Shown here: positions 1-6,088 of the stretch, in pieces | How positions within the stretch are numbered: position 1 is the first letter of the stretch | Layout: the number at the start of each line of letters is the position of its first letter | NCBI GenBank assembly: GCA_021827885.1 | Contig: JAKAUD010000085.1 | Location: forward strand, 1-7,697 | Length of the DNA stretch: 7,697 nucleotides | Source: Thermoplasmata archaeon | GTDB taxonomy: Archaea; Thermoplasmatota; Thermoplasmata; Thermoplasmatales; Thermoplasmataceae | Direction: 5' to 3' | Position numbers and translations under genes: made by a program | The notes under the pieces: model-generated | The model's input: only the letters and a program-made list of their open reading frames with translations | What the model was told of the DNA's origin: nothing | The model's database searches: none

Positions 1-267
1 GTCACATTCAAGCTTCATGAGGAAAAAAATTTCGATCTCTTCGATCTCTCTTACAAACTCAGGGAAAGAGGCTGGATTGTACCTGCATATTCACTACCCA
101 AAAACGCAGATGACACCACAATTATGAGAGTCGTGGTGAGGGAGAATTTCACGGCTGACATGGTTGACATATTTGCAAACGATATTGATGTCGCCGTGAA
201 ATCTTTAAAGGTTAAACTTAAAAAATCACCAGAAAGATCGCCCAGACAAGGCCATGGAGTCTCCTGA
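1..267 (+). CDS. Glutamate decarboxylase, C-terminal end (left-truncated)
   Basis: Frame 1 is open from the window edge to a TGA at 265-267 and gives the last 88 residues of a protein. The stretch RGWIVPAYSLPKNADDTTIM followed by RVVVRENF matches the C-terminal small domain of group II PLP-dependent decarboxylases of the glutamate decarboxylase family, where plant and bacterial members have RGW-VPAY and R-V-RE-F at the same spacing. The family turns glutamate into GABA and CO2 in the cytoplasm, using up a proton. The PLP lysine and the substrate-binding domain lie outside the window, so activity and exact substrate cannot be judged. The tail after the conserved domain is short and rich in Lys, Arg and Ser. 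A role in acid tolerance would suit an acidophile but is only inference. A related tyrosine or aspartate decarboxylase is possible, but the RGW-VPAY block favours the glutamate branch. Confidence 0.8.
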   Translation, partial: VTFKLHEEKNFDLFDLSYKLRERGWIVPAYSLPKNADDTTIMRVVVRENFTADMVDIFANDIDVAVKSLKVKLKKSPERSPRQGHGVS

Positions 268-326
268 TTGTCCTTAGAATCACAGAACCTTTGAAAACAG
301 TATTTGAGATCAGAGAAAACATATTC

Positions 327-361
327 GAACGGGAAATGAATATTGTTCTCGTTCTTTTTTT
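327..361 (+). terminator. Hairpin plus T-run downstream of the decarboxylase gene
   Basis: GAACGGGA (327-334) can pair with TCTCGTTC (347-354) as an 8-bp stem with one G-T wobble and a 12-base loop. Seven T residues (355-361) follow directly. The element lies 60 bases after the decarboxylase stop, in the gap between convergent genes. Archaeal RNA polymerase stops at T-rich tracts and does not strictly need a hairpin, so the T-run is the stronger part of the evidence. The rest of the gap (268-326 and 362-422) shows nothing convincing. Confidence 0.5.
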
Positions 362-422
362 GAATATTATGAAATGCCTGATGAGTACAATCACAAAGCA
401 TTCTTGTCTCACTGATCTGTAA

Positions 423-1340
423 TTAAGGAAAAAGGGTTTCAGCGTATTCCTGTGTGTTAACTATAAGGTCCGGGTTCTCCAGGTATCGCCTCACTTCCAT
501 ATTCACCCACTCCTCCGTTTTTGTAAAGTCAAAACCTTCTGAGTTTGCTTTCTCGGTTGACAGAATGAAGTCGTCTTCACGATAGTATCTGGATCTGTCT
601 TCTTTTGAACGTGAATCAAAGCAAATTCCCTTTCCCATAGCTTTCCCCATTAATCCGAGGAAACTCTTTATATCAAAAATTTCTCTGGACGCCCCATTAT
701 AAGAACCTTTTTTTCCATTGATTCCAAGCCAGGCCAGAAAGCGACCGGCATCGTCCACCCATGTGTAGTTTCTTCTTCCATTCTGCTCAGGTATCCAGAA
801 ACACTTTCCTTTCTCTATTCTTCTGAGATGATCCTGGAATCTCAGGGTACTGTCACCATTACCAATAATGCTGGGAAACCGTGCGGCCGAGACCCTGAAA
901 TCTGCGTTCTGGTATATGTATGCCTCAACGTTTCTTTTGCCGTCTGAATAGGAACTCTCACCTAATTTTTCATCAACCTCAAAATTATATGGATCAAACT
1001 GATCTTCATGAATTACTCCTGTTTTATCTGAGTATACAGCTGCGCTTGAAGTGAATATGTATGAACCAACTCTTCCACTCAAGAACCCGATGAGATCCTT
1101 TACATCTTTAACCCTGAAGGCCAGCTGATCATAAACAATATCAAAGTAATTGAAAGCCGATATTTTTTCCTCGATGGAAACCGAGTTGAAACGATCGAAT
1201 TTCACGTAATTCACATTGCCTGTGAAGGACGGTGCTGTTCTTCCAGAAGAACCAACAACAACTTCATGTCCATCGTTCAAAAGGTAGTTCACGAGAATCC
1301 TGCCAATGAAACCTGTTCCGCCGATAACAAATATTTTCAT
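423..1340 (-). CDS. NAD(P)-dependent epimerase/reductase, extended SDR family
   Basis: A 305-residue protein with an N-terminal Rossmann fold. The dinucleotide-binding loop GGTGFIG is at residues 7-13, the Ser motif SSAAVY at 98-103, and the catalytic pair Tyr131/Lys135 in YSDGK. The block SAARFPSIIGNGD (about 151-163) resembles the RP-x-xYGPGD region of sugar-nucleotide epimerases, and the C-terminal part carries the variable substrate domain. The family works on nucleotide sugars or related cytoplasmic substrates; the substrate cannot be read from the sequence. An in-frame TTG lies four codons upstream (1352). I chose the ATG at 1340 because the protein then begins MKIFVIGG, as usual for the fold, and because a TATA element lies at the distance expected for a leaderless message. 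The gene is 75 bases downstream of a tRNA-Thr on the same strand and converges on the decarboxylase gene. It is full length and looks intact. Confidence 0.85.
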   Translation of the reverse strand: MKIFVIGGTGFIGRILVNYLLNDGHEVVVGSSGRTAPSFTGNVNYVKFDRFNSVSIEEKISAFNYFDIVYDQLAFRVKDVKDLIGFLSGRVGSYIFTSSAAVYSDKTGVIHEDQFDPYNFEVDEKLGESSYSDGKRNVEAYIYQNADFRVSAARFPSIIGNGDSTLRFQDHLRRIEKGKCFWIPEQNGRRNYTWVDDAGRFLAWLGINGKKGSYNGASREIFDIKSFLGLMGKAMGKGICFDSRSKEDRSRYYREDDFILSTEKANSEGFDFTKTEEWVNMEVRRYLENPDLIVNTQEYAETLFP

Positions 1341-1364
1341 AGTCTTTGGCAAATGCAGGAAAAC

Positions 1365-1374
1365 ATTTATAATT
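1365..1374 (-). promoter_or_regulatory. TATA box for the epimerase gene
   Basis: On the minus strand this reads AATTATAAAT. Its centre is about 29 bases before the ATG at 1340, so transcription would begin at or within a few bases of the start codon, giving a leaderless or nearly leaderless message. A second good TATA-like element, CTATAAAAG (minus, 1415-1407), lies immediately after the tRNA. It would give a leader of roughly 40 bases. The proximal box fits the other promoters here better. Confidence 0.55.
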
Positions 1375-1415
1375 TGGCAATTCCCGGAAGTTATTCTGTG
1401 TGTCTTCTTTTATAG

Positions 1416-1489
1416 AGCCGTCGACGGGATTCGATCCCGCGACCTCGTGCTTACCAAGCACGCGCTCTACCATGCTGAGCTACGACGGC
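1416..1489 (-). tRNA. tRNA-Thr (anticodon GGT)
   Basis: The minus strand folds into a full cloverleaf. The acceptor stem GCCGTCG/CGACGGC is perfect, as are the D stem GCTC/GAGC and the anticodon stem CGTGC/GCACG. The T stem GCGGG/CCCGT closes with one G-T pair. The anticodon loop TTGGTAA places GGT at positions 34-36, reading ACC and ACU threonine codons. The discriminator is U73 (position 1416), as I recall for archaeal tRNA-Thr. CCA is not encoded and must be added after transcription. There is no intron. The T loop is ATCGAAT, so position 54 is A instead of the usual T. The variable loop is short (AGGTC), so this is a class I tRNA. Confidence 0.95.
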
Positions 1490-1512
1490 GACCAACAGGG
1501 ATATCCGGGAAA

Positions 1513-1522
1513 CTATTTAATT
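1513..1522 (-). promoter_or_regulatory. TATA box for tRNA-Thr
   Basis: On the minus strand this reads AATTAAATAG, preceded by an A-rich stretch that could serve as a BRE. Its centre is about 28 bases before the mature tRNA 5' end (1489). Transcription would therefore begin almost at the first tRNA nucleotide, leaving little or no 5' leader. Confidence 0.5.
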
Positions 1523-1552
1523 TTTATTTGATTCCAGAAAATGGTCTGAACC

Positions 1553-1570
1553 GTAAATATATCGATTTAC
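1553..1570. repeat. Short inverted repeat between tRNA-Thr and mcm
   Basis: GTAAAT (1553-1558) and ATTTAC (1565-1570) form a perfect 6-bp inverted repeat around a 6-base spacer, ATATCG. It lies in the AT-rich gap between two divergent promoters, about 80 bases upstream of the mcm TATA element. The form is that of a small operator, but a 6+6 palindrome can occur by chance in AT-rich DNA. No function can be assigned. Confidence 0.3.
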
Positions 1571-1640
1571 TGGATTTTTGCATTCTTTTGCTGAATACAG
1601 TTCTGTTGAAAGAATTCCTAATTTTGCGATATCTTAGTAA

Positions 1641-1657
1641 CGAAAAGAATTTATCTT
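1641..1657 (+). promoter_or_regulatory. BRE/TATA promoter for mcm
   Basis: A purine-rich CGAAAAG (1641-1647) fits an archaeal BRE and is followed by the TATA-like AATTTATCTT (1648-1657). The TATA centre is about 25-27 bases upstream of the paired ATG codons at 1677 and 1680, so the message is likely leaderless. No GGAGGTGAT-like site lies in front of these ATGs, which agrees with leaderless initiation. Confidence 0.5.
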
Positions 1658-1676
1658 CTTATCCATAGGTTATGTC

Positions 1677-3776
1677 ATGATGTCTATGTCCGATCAAAAC
1701 CCAGACCAGATAAGGGGAATCTGGGAGCAGATATTCTTCCGTTACGGTTACATGGACAGGATAAACAAGCTGAGTGCAGTGTACCCGGAAGAGAAATCCC
1801 TCTATGTCTCATTCAAGCACATTCAGGACTATGACAAGGATTTCGCAACCTCTCTCACAATAGTGTCTGAATTTTACATAAGACTCGGTGAGGAAGTCCT
1901 GAGGGAGCTTATTCACCCTCCAAGAGGTAACGTGAAAAGGGTTAACATAAGGCTAACGGATTTTCCTGAAAACGAGTTCCGTATTGAAATAAGAGACCTC
2001 AGGAGCCCAAATGTCGGTACTCTACTCACAATCAATGGTATAATAAGGAAGAACACCGAGGTTTTGCCAAGACTGCAAACCGCAGCTTTCAGATGTGAGG
2101 ATCCATCATGCGGACATGTAAATATGATGCCACAGGAACGTGGAAAAGTTGATGAACCTGCAGCCTGCGAACTTTGTGGAAAAGAGAGAAACAAGACTAA
2201 ATTCAAGCTTTTAACAGAGGAGTCTGAATTTGTGGACTTCCAAAAACTTGAAATCCAGGAGAACCCAGAAACACTGGATGGAGGATCACAGCCCCAGAGA
2301 ATAACTGTGATAGTTGAAGATGACCTCACGGGGAAGATATTTCCCGGGGACAGAATAATGATTGATGGGATCCTGAAGGCAGAGCAGAAAAGAGCTGGAA
2401 GCATAATGCTTACTGAATTCAATATCTATGTTTATGCGTTAAATTTCAGGAGAGTTAACAAGGAGATTGAGGATGTGAAGATAACAGAGGAGGATGAAAA
2501 GGCGATTCTTGATCTTTCAAAAGAACCGAATATAATAGAGAAACTTTCAGCCTCCATTGCACCAACAATTTTCGGAATGGAGATGGTGAAGAAAACTCTC
2601 GTCCTTCAGATGTTTGGTGGAATTCGTAAGACCATGAAAGATGGCACGACCATGAGAGGAGATATACATGTCCTCATGGTGGGTGATCCGGGTACTGCGA
2701 AATCACAGCTGTTGAAATACATGACTGAACTTTCCCCCAGAGGAGTTTTTGCATTTGGGCGTGGATCCAGTGCGGCTGGGCTAACTGCTGCTGCCATAAG
2801 GGACGACTTTGGTGAGGGGAGATGGACACTGGAGGCTGGAGCCCTTGTACTTGCAGACAACGGTTTTGCTGCCATTGATGAACTGGACAAGATGGATGAA
2901 AAGGATACAGCAGCCATGCACGAGGCCATGGAACAGCAGACCGTGACTATTTCAAAGGCAGGCATCATGGCAACCCTGAAATCAAGATGTTCGATCCTTG
3001 GAGCTGCAAATCCCAAGTTCGGCAGATACGATCAGTCAAGAACAATCGTTGATCAGATAGATTTCCCACCGCCACTTCTCTCAAGATTTGATGTCATATT
3101 CAAGATCATAGATAAACCGGATAGGGGAAATGATGACAAACTGGCTATGCATGTTCTGAGGGCCCACAGGGTGGGAGAGATTTACAAAAGCCTTGAACAG
3201 AATGATATTACCGGGTTGAATATACCGGAGGAGATGGAGTTCAATCCACCAGTTGAAAAGGATATGGTCAGAAAATATGTCTCCTATGCGAAGGGAAAAG
3301 TTTTTCCCAGGCTTTCGGACGAGGCAATAAACCTTCTCAGGGAGGAATATGTGAAAACAAGGAGTGGCAACCCGGATTCCATACCCATAACTGCAAGGCA
3401 GCTGGAGTCCACAATCAGGCTGGCCGAAGCAGCAGCCAGGGCAAGGTTGTCATCCATTGTAACAGAGGGTGATGCAATGCTTGCAAAACAGATTGTTGAC
3501 TACTATCTCAAGGATGTCTCCACGCATAATGGAGAGGTAGATATTGACGTCCTATACACTGGAACAAGTTCAAAACAGAGAAATGATCTGGAGACAGTTT
3601 TCGACATAATCAGGGAACTTAAAAAAGAGAAAAACTCAGCTGAAATAGATGAGGTGATAAGCCTTTCCCAGGCCAGAGGGCTCAGCGTTGACAGAGCCGA
3701 GGAAGCAATTTCAAACCTCAAGAGAACTGGGCAGATTTATGAACCATCCTACAAAAAACTGGATGTGATCAGGTGA
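1677..3776 (+). CDS. mcm: Replicative DNA helicase MCM
   Basis: A 699-residue archaeal minichromosome maintenance protein, the ring-shaped hexameric ATPase that unwinds DNA at the replication fork. The N-terminal oligomerisation and DNA-binding domain includes a zinc site at Cys140, Cys145, Cys164 and Cys167. The AAA+ domain has Walker A GDPGTAKS (336-343), Walker B IDEL (400-403), sensor 1 Asn445 in GAANPKFGRYD, the arginine finger Arg470 in LLSRFD, and sensor 2 Arg574 in TARQLES. A C-terminal winged-helix region spans about 630-699. All catalytic residues are present, the length is normal for the family, and no intein is inserted. The start could be the ATG at 1677, 1680 or 1686; the TATA spacing favours the first two. 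The gene begins a compact cluster, and its last bases overlap the DUF424 gene. Confidence 0.97.
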   Translation: MMSMSDQNPDQIRGIWEQIFFRYGYMDRINKLSAVYPEEKSLYVSFKHIQDYDKDFATSLTIVSEFYIRLGEEVLRELIHPPRGNVKRVNIRLTDFPENEFRIEIRDLRSPNVGTLLTINGIIRKNTEVLPRLQTAAFRCEDPSCGHVNMMPQERGKVDEPAACELCGKERNKTKFKLLTEESEFVDFQKLEIQENPETLDGGSQPQRITVIVEDDLTGKIFPGDRIMIDGILKAEQKRAGSIMLTEFNIYVYALNFRRVNKEIEDVKITEEDEKAILDLSKEPNIIEKLSASIAPTIFGMEMVKKTLVLQMFGGIRKTMKDGTTMRGDIHVLMVGDPGTAKSQLLKYMTELSPRGVFAFGRGSSAAGLTAAAIRDDFGEGRWTLEAGALVLADNGFAAIDELDKMDEKDTAAMHEAMEQQTVTISKAGIMATLKSRCSILGAANPKFGRYDQSRTIVDQIDFPPPLLSRFDVIFKIIDKPDRGNDDKLAMHVLRAHRVGEIYKSLEQNDITGLNIPEEMEFNPPVEKDMVRKYVSYAKGKVFPRLSDEAINLLREEYVKTRSGNPDSIPITARQLESTIRLAEAAARARLSSIVTEGDAMLAKQIVDYYLKDVSTHNGEVDIDVLYTGTSSKQRNDLETVFDIIRELKKEKNSAEIDEVISLSQARGLSVDRAEEAISNLKRTGQIYEPSYKKLDVIR
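3761..3769 (+). promoter_or_regulatory. Ribosome-binding site of the DUF424 gene
   Basis: GGATGTGAT matches 8 of 9 bases of GGAGGTGAT, the complement of the usual archaeal 16S rRNA 3' end, and sits 3 bases before the GTG at 3773. It lies inside the mcm coding sequence. It favours the GTG over the in-frame ATG at 3791 and suggests translation coupled to mcm. Confidence 0.5.
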
Positions 3777-4084
3777 ACGAAAAGATCAATATGAAGATAT
3801 CCAGCATAAATGGGGAGGTACTGCTTGCAGCAGCTGATTCGTCAATTGTTGGGAAGGTCATAAGAGAGGGTAAGCTTCACCTTGATATAAGATCTGATTT
3901 TTATGGGGATATAAGAGTAAATGATGATACATTTGTCTCATCCCTTGGGGTATGCACAATAGCCAACCTTGTTGGGGAATACGTGGTGAAGAAGGCAATT
4001 GAAGAGGGGTATGTTGACCCTGACAATATAATATCAATTGACAATATACCTCATGCACAGTTCACGAAGATGCCCGAGAGCTGA
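3773..4084 (+). CDS. DUF424 family protein, archaeal, function unknown
   Basis: A 103-residue soluble protein with no signal peptide or membrane segment. It shows the DUF424 (PF04242) pattern: GEVLLAA-D near residues 14-22, an FYGD segment (43-46), then TIANLVGEYVVKKAIEEGYV (62-81) and a C-terminal IPHAQF close to the end. The family is archaeal, and I know of no proven biochemical role. The start is a GTG whose last bases overlap the mcm stop (GTGA), preceded by a good ribosome site; an ATG six codons later (3791) is the alternative. Tight coupling to mcm suggests co-expression with the replicative helicase, but a functional link is inference only. Family assignment is fairly sure, function is open. 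Confidence 0.85.
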   Translation: MNEKINMKISSINGEVLLAAADSSIVGKVIREGKLHLDIRSDFYGDIRVNDDTFVSSLGVCTIANLVGEYVVKKAIEEGYVDPDNIISIDNIPHAQFTKMPES

Positions 4085-4096
4085 GGATATGATATA

Positions 4097-4771
4097 TTGG
4101 GCGATAAAGAGAAGAACGTAAGAGAAATTTTCAATTCGATACAGGACAAATATGACTTCCTGGATACTTTAATCAGCATGGGACAGGACGAAAGATGGCG
4201 CAGATTCATGGTAAAGAATCTTGAACTGAAGGACAATCTTGATGTCCTTGACTGCGGGGCCGGCACGGGCAAACTCACCCGCCAGATCATAGAAGCCTGT
4301 GGAACCTGCAGTACCACATGCCTTGACGTTACAGACAGCATGTTCAGGCCAAAATTGTTTCCAACCACAAGATTTATAGTGGCAAGTGCAGAACACATAC
4401 CTCTACCCGATGAATCAGTTGACCGCGTGGTTTCGGCATTTCTCACGAGAAATCTTGAAAATGTTGATAACTATTTCAGCGAAGTCCACAGAATTCTCAG
4501 AAAAAATGGAATCTTCATCAACCTGGATATTTTTGATCCAGAGATTCCGGTATACAGGCAGTTCTTCTCACTGTATTTCTACAGGATGATGCCCAGGATT
4601 GGAAACCGCATGACCGGAAGCAAATCATACTCTTATCTGGCTCAATCCGTGAAAAATTTCTATGATCATGAAACGCTTGAGACCAAAATCAGGAATTCCG
4701 GAATAACACTTGAAATTTCAAGACCCTTCATGCTTGGATCGGTATATGTGCACAAGGGAGTTAAGAGATGA
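4097..4771 (+). CDS. UbiE/MenG-type quinone C-methyltransferase
   Basis: A 224-residue SAM-dependent class I methyltransferase. The segment YDFLDTLISMGQDERWRR (19-36) matches the first UbiE/COQ5 signature (YD-x-N-x3-S-x-G-x2-R-x-WR). SAM motif I is VLDCGAGTGK (50-59), the acidic position is Asp77 in CLDVTDSM, and ASAEHIPLPDESVD (96-109) is the post-II region. LTRNLENV (116-123) followed by HRILRKNG (131-138) matches the second signature. The family methylates the ring of demethylmenaquinone or related quinones; in Thermoplasmatales menaquinone or thermoplasmaquinone is a plausible product, but the substrate is inferred. The start is the TTG at 4097, because an in-frame stop lies just upstream (4082) and the next in-frame ATG would remove the first signature. 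A GAGGATATGAT site (4083-4093) precedes the TTG by 3 bases. The gene starts 12 bases after the DUF424 stop, so it is probably co-transcribed with mcm. Confidence 0.85.
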   Translation: MGDKEKNVREIFNSIQDKYDFLDTLISMGQDERWRRFMVKNLELKDNLDVLDCGAGTGKLTRQIIEACGTCSTTCLDVTDSMFRPKLFPTTRFIVASAEHIPLPDESVDRVVSAFLTRNLENVDNYFSEVHRILRKNGIFINLDIFDPEIPVYRQFFSLYFYRMMPRIGNRMTGSKSYSYLAQSVKNFYDHETLETKIRNSGITLEISRPFMLGSVYVHKGVKR

Positions 4772-4801
4772 ATATTTTAGGAACCATAAATAATACAATA
4801 A

Positions 4802-4812
4802 TGTATATATAG
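4802..4812 (+). promoter_or_regulatory. TATA box for the trp gene cluster
   Basis: TATATATA (4804-4811) is centred about 26 bases before the ATG at 4833, the normal archaeal distance from TATA centre to transcription start. The message should begin at or next to the A of that ATG. This is the clearest promoter in the window. A weaker TATA-like ATAAATAA lies a little upstream (about 4786-4793). No operator or leader peptide is visible in the 61-base gap, so regulation of the cluster by tryptophan cannot be read here. Confidence 0.65.
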
Positions 4813-4832
4813 TGTGCATCAATGCTATTTTT

Positions 4833-6083
4833 ATGATTTCAACACAGAACACAGACATAATACCGGAAAACTGGTACAATGTTGTTCCGGATCTTCCTGA
4901 ACCACTGCCGCCACCCAGGGACAATGATCTGCATAAGTCTTCCATAGAGCTACTTAACCGCATACTTCCGAAAAAGGTAATTGAGCAGGAATTCACTTTC
5001 AGGAAATATGAAAAAATTCCGGATGAAGTGATGGAATTATATGAACAGATCGGACGCCCTACTCCCCTTGTAAGGGCGAGAAATCTTGAAAAATACCTTG
5101 ATTATAAAGGGAAAATATTCTATAAATTCGAAGGCGCAACAGTAACTGGATCCCACAAAATCAATACCGCAATTCCACAGGCCTACTATGCCGCCAGTGA
5201 GGGAATCCAGGAGGTAACCACTGAAACTGGAGCGGGGCAATGGGGCACTGCCACGGCACTTGCATCATCCATGAACGGAATGAAATCCAAAGTTTTCATG
5301 GTAAATGTCAGTTACCGTCAGAAACCATTGAGAAAAACAGTCATGAATCTATATGGTGCCGAGGTCATACCCAGCCCTTCGACCATTACTGAAACTGGAA
5401 GGAAATTCCTTTCCCAGAGTCCGGATCATCCGGGTTCCCTGGGGATAGCAATATCGGAAGCTGTTGAATATGCGCTTGACAATGACATAAGATACCTGCT
5501 TGGTAGTGTAATGAATTCTGTCATAACACACCAGAGCATAATTGGACTTGAAACCCAGAAGCAACTGGAAATTATGGGTGAGGAAGCTGATGTCCTGATA
5601 GGATGTGTGGGAGGAGGCAGTAATTTCGGGGGATTTATTTTTCCACTTATGAGGGATGGAAGGGAAAGAACAATAATCTCATCAACAGCTCGAGAGGTCC
5701 CAAAGTTCTCAAAGGGAAAATACAGGTATGATTACGTGGACAATGCAGGAATTCTGCCCTCCATAAAGATGTATTCGCTCGGTTCGGATTTTGTGCCTGA
5801 AAGTATATATGCTGGAGGACTGAGATACCATGGAGCCTCACCATCCCTGTCACTGCTTGTTAAGAATGGAATCGTAAAATCAGAAGAGGTTGGGGAGAAG
5901 CAGGTCATAGATGCCCTGCGGATTTTTGCAAATACACAGGGAATAGTTGCTGCCCCGGAGTCCGGTCATGCCATAGCATCCACCATTGAATATGTGAAGT
6001 CGAACCATGATGAAAAGAAAACAATTGTTGTGAATGTCAGTGGACACGGGCTTCTGGACATGTCCATTTTCGCGGGAGAGTGA
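4833..6083 (+). CDS. trpB: Tryptophan synthase beta chain, TrpB2 type
   Basis: A 416-residue PLP enzyme that makes L-tryptophan from indole and a serine-derived acceptor. The N-terminal WYNVVPDLPEPLPPP (14-28) is the hallmark of the TrpB2 subfamily and is absent from classic TrpB1. PLP Lys109 lies in GSHKINTA, the catalytic Glu131 in TETGAGQWG (TrpB1 has GQHG), the PLP phosphate loop is GCVGGGSNFGG (257-267), and LRYHG (330-334) is again TrpB2-like. All key residues are present. The longer frame opens at a GTG (4812), but that codon overlaps the TATA box, so the ATG at 4833 is the true start. Some TrpB2 enzymes are reported to prefer O-phosphoserine to serine, while trp-operon-encoded TrpB2 (TrpB2i in crenarchaea) partners TrpA; its place next to trpA suggests the latter here. 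Its stop lies five bases before the proposed trpA start. Confidence 0.95.
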   Translation: MISTQNTDIIPENWYNVVPDLPEPLPPPRDNDLHKSSIELLNRILPKKVIEQEFTFRKYEKIPDEVMELYEQIGRPTPLVRARNLEKYLDYKGKIFYKFEGATVTGSHKINTAIPQAYYAASEGIQEVTTETGAGQWGTATALASSMNGMKSKVFMVNVSYRQKPLRKTVMNLYGAEVIPSPSTITETGRKFLSQSPDHPGSLGIAISEAVEYALDNDIRYLLGSVMNSVITHQSIIGLETQKQLEIMGEEADVLIGCVGGGSNFGGFIFPLMRDGRERTIISSTAREVPKFSKGKYRYDYVDNAGILPSIKMYSLGSDFVPESIYAGGLRYHGASPSLSLLVKNGIVKSEEVGEKQVIDALRIFANTQGIVAAPESGHAIASTIEYVKSNHDEKKTIVVNVSGHGLLDMSIFAGE

Positions 6084-6084
6084 T
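6075..6084 (+). promoter_or_regulatory. Ribosome-binding site pointing to an ACG codon (trpA)
   Basis: GGAGAGTGAT is GGAGGTGAT with one extra base. Its end lies 4 bases before the ACG at 6089. The corresponding sites of the DUF424, methyltransferase and trpD genes lie 3, 3 and 5 bases before their starts, so spacing supports initiation at 6089. It is too close to serve the GTG at 6080, and no such site precedes the internal GTG at 6188. Confidence 0.45.
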
Positions 6085-6088
6085 ATAA

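Noticed and set aside
31..50. Tandem TTCGATCTC repeats
   Set aside because: Only two short copies, inside the decarboxylase coding frame where they encode FDLFDLS. This is better explained by the protein sequence.
376..416. TGATGA and CTGA about 30 bases apart, resembling a C/D-box small RNA
   Set aside because: No internal D' and C' boxes are visible, box C lacks its leading purine, and no terminal stem encloses the pair. Such short motifs are common by chance.
1416..1489. tRNA gene as an integration site (attB) for a mobile element
   Set aside because: No integrase gene and no second copy of the tRNA 3' end occur in the window; both flanks are ordinary housekeeping genes.
1306..1668. 120-codon plus-strand open frame across the tRNA and the mcm upstream region
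   Set aside because: It runs antisense through the tRNA-Thr and the epimerase start, and its translation has no recognisable motif. It is a chance frame.
1677..3776. Possible intein in mcm, a frequent intein host gene in archaea
   Set aside because: The Walker A to sensor 2 region is continuous, the protein has normal length, and no intein splice blocks are seen.
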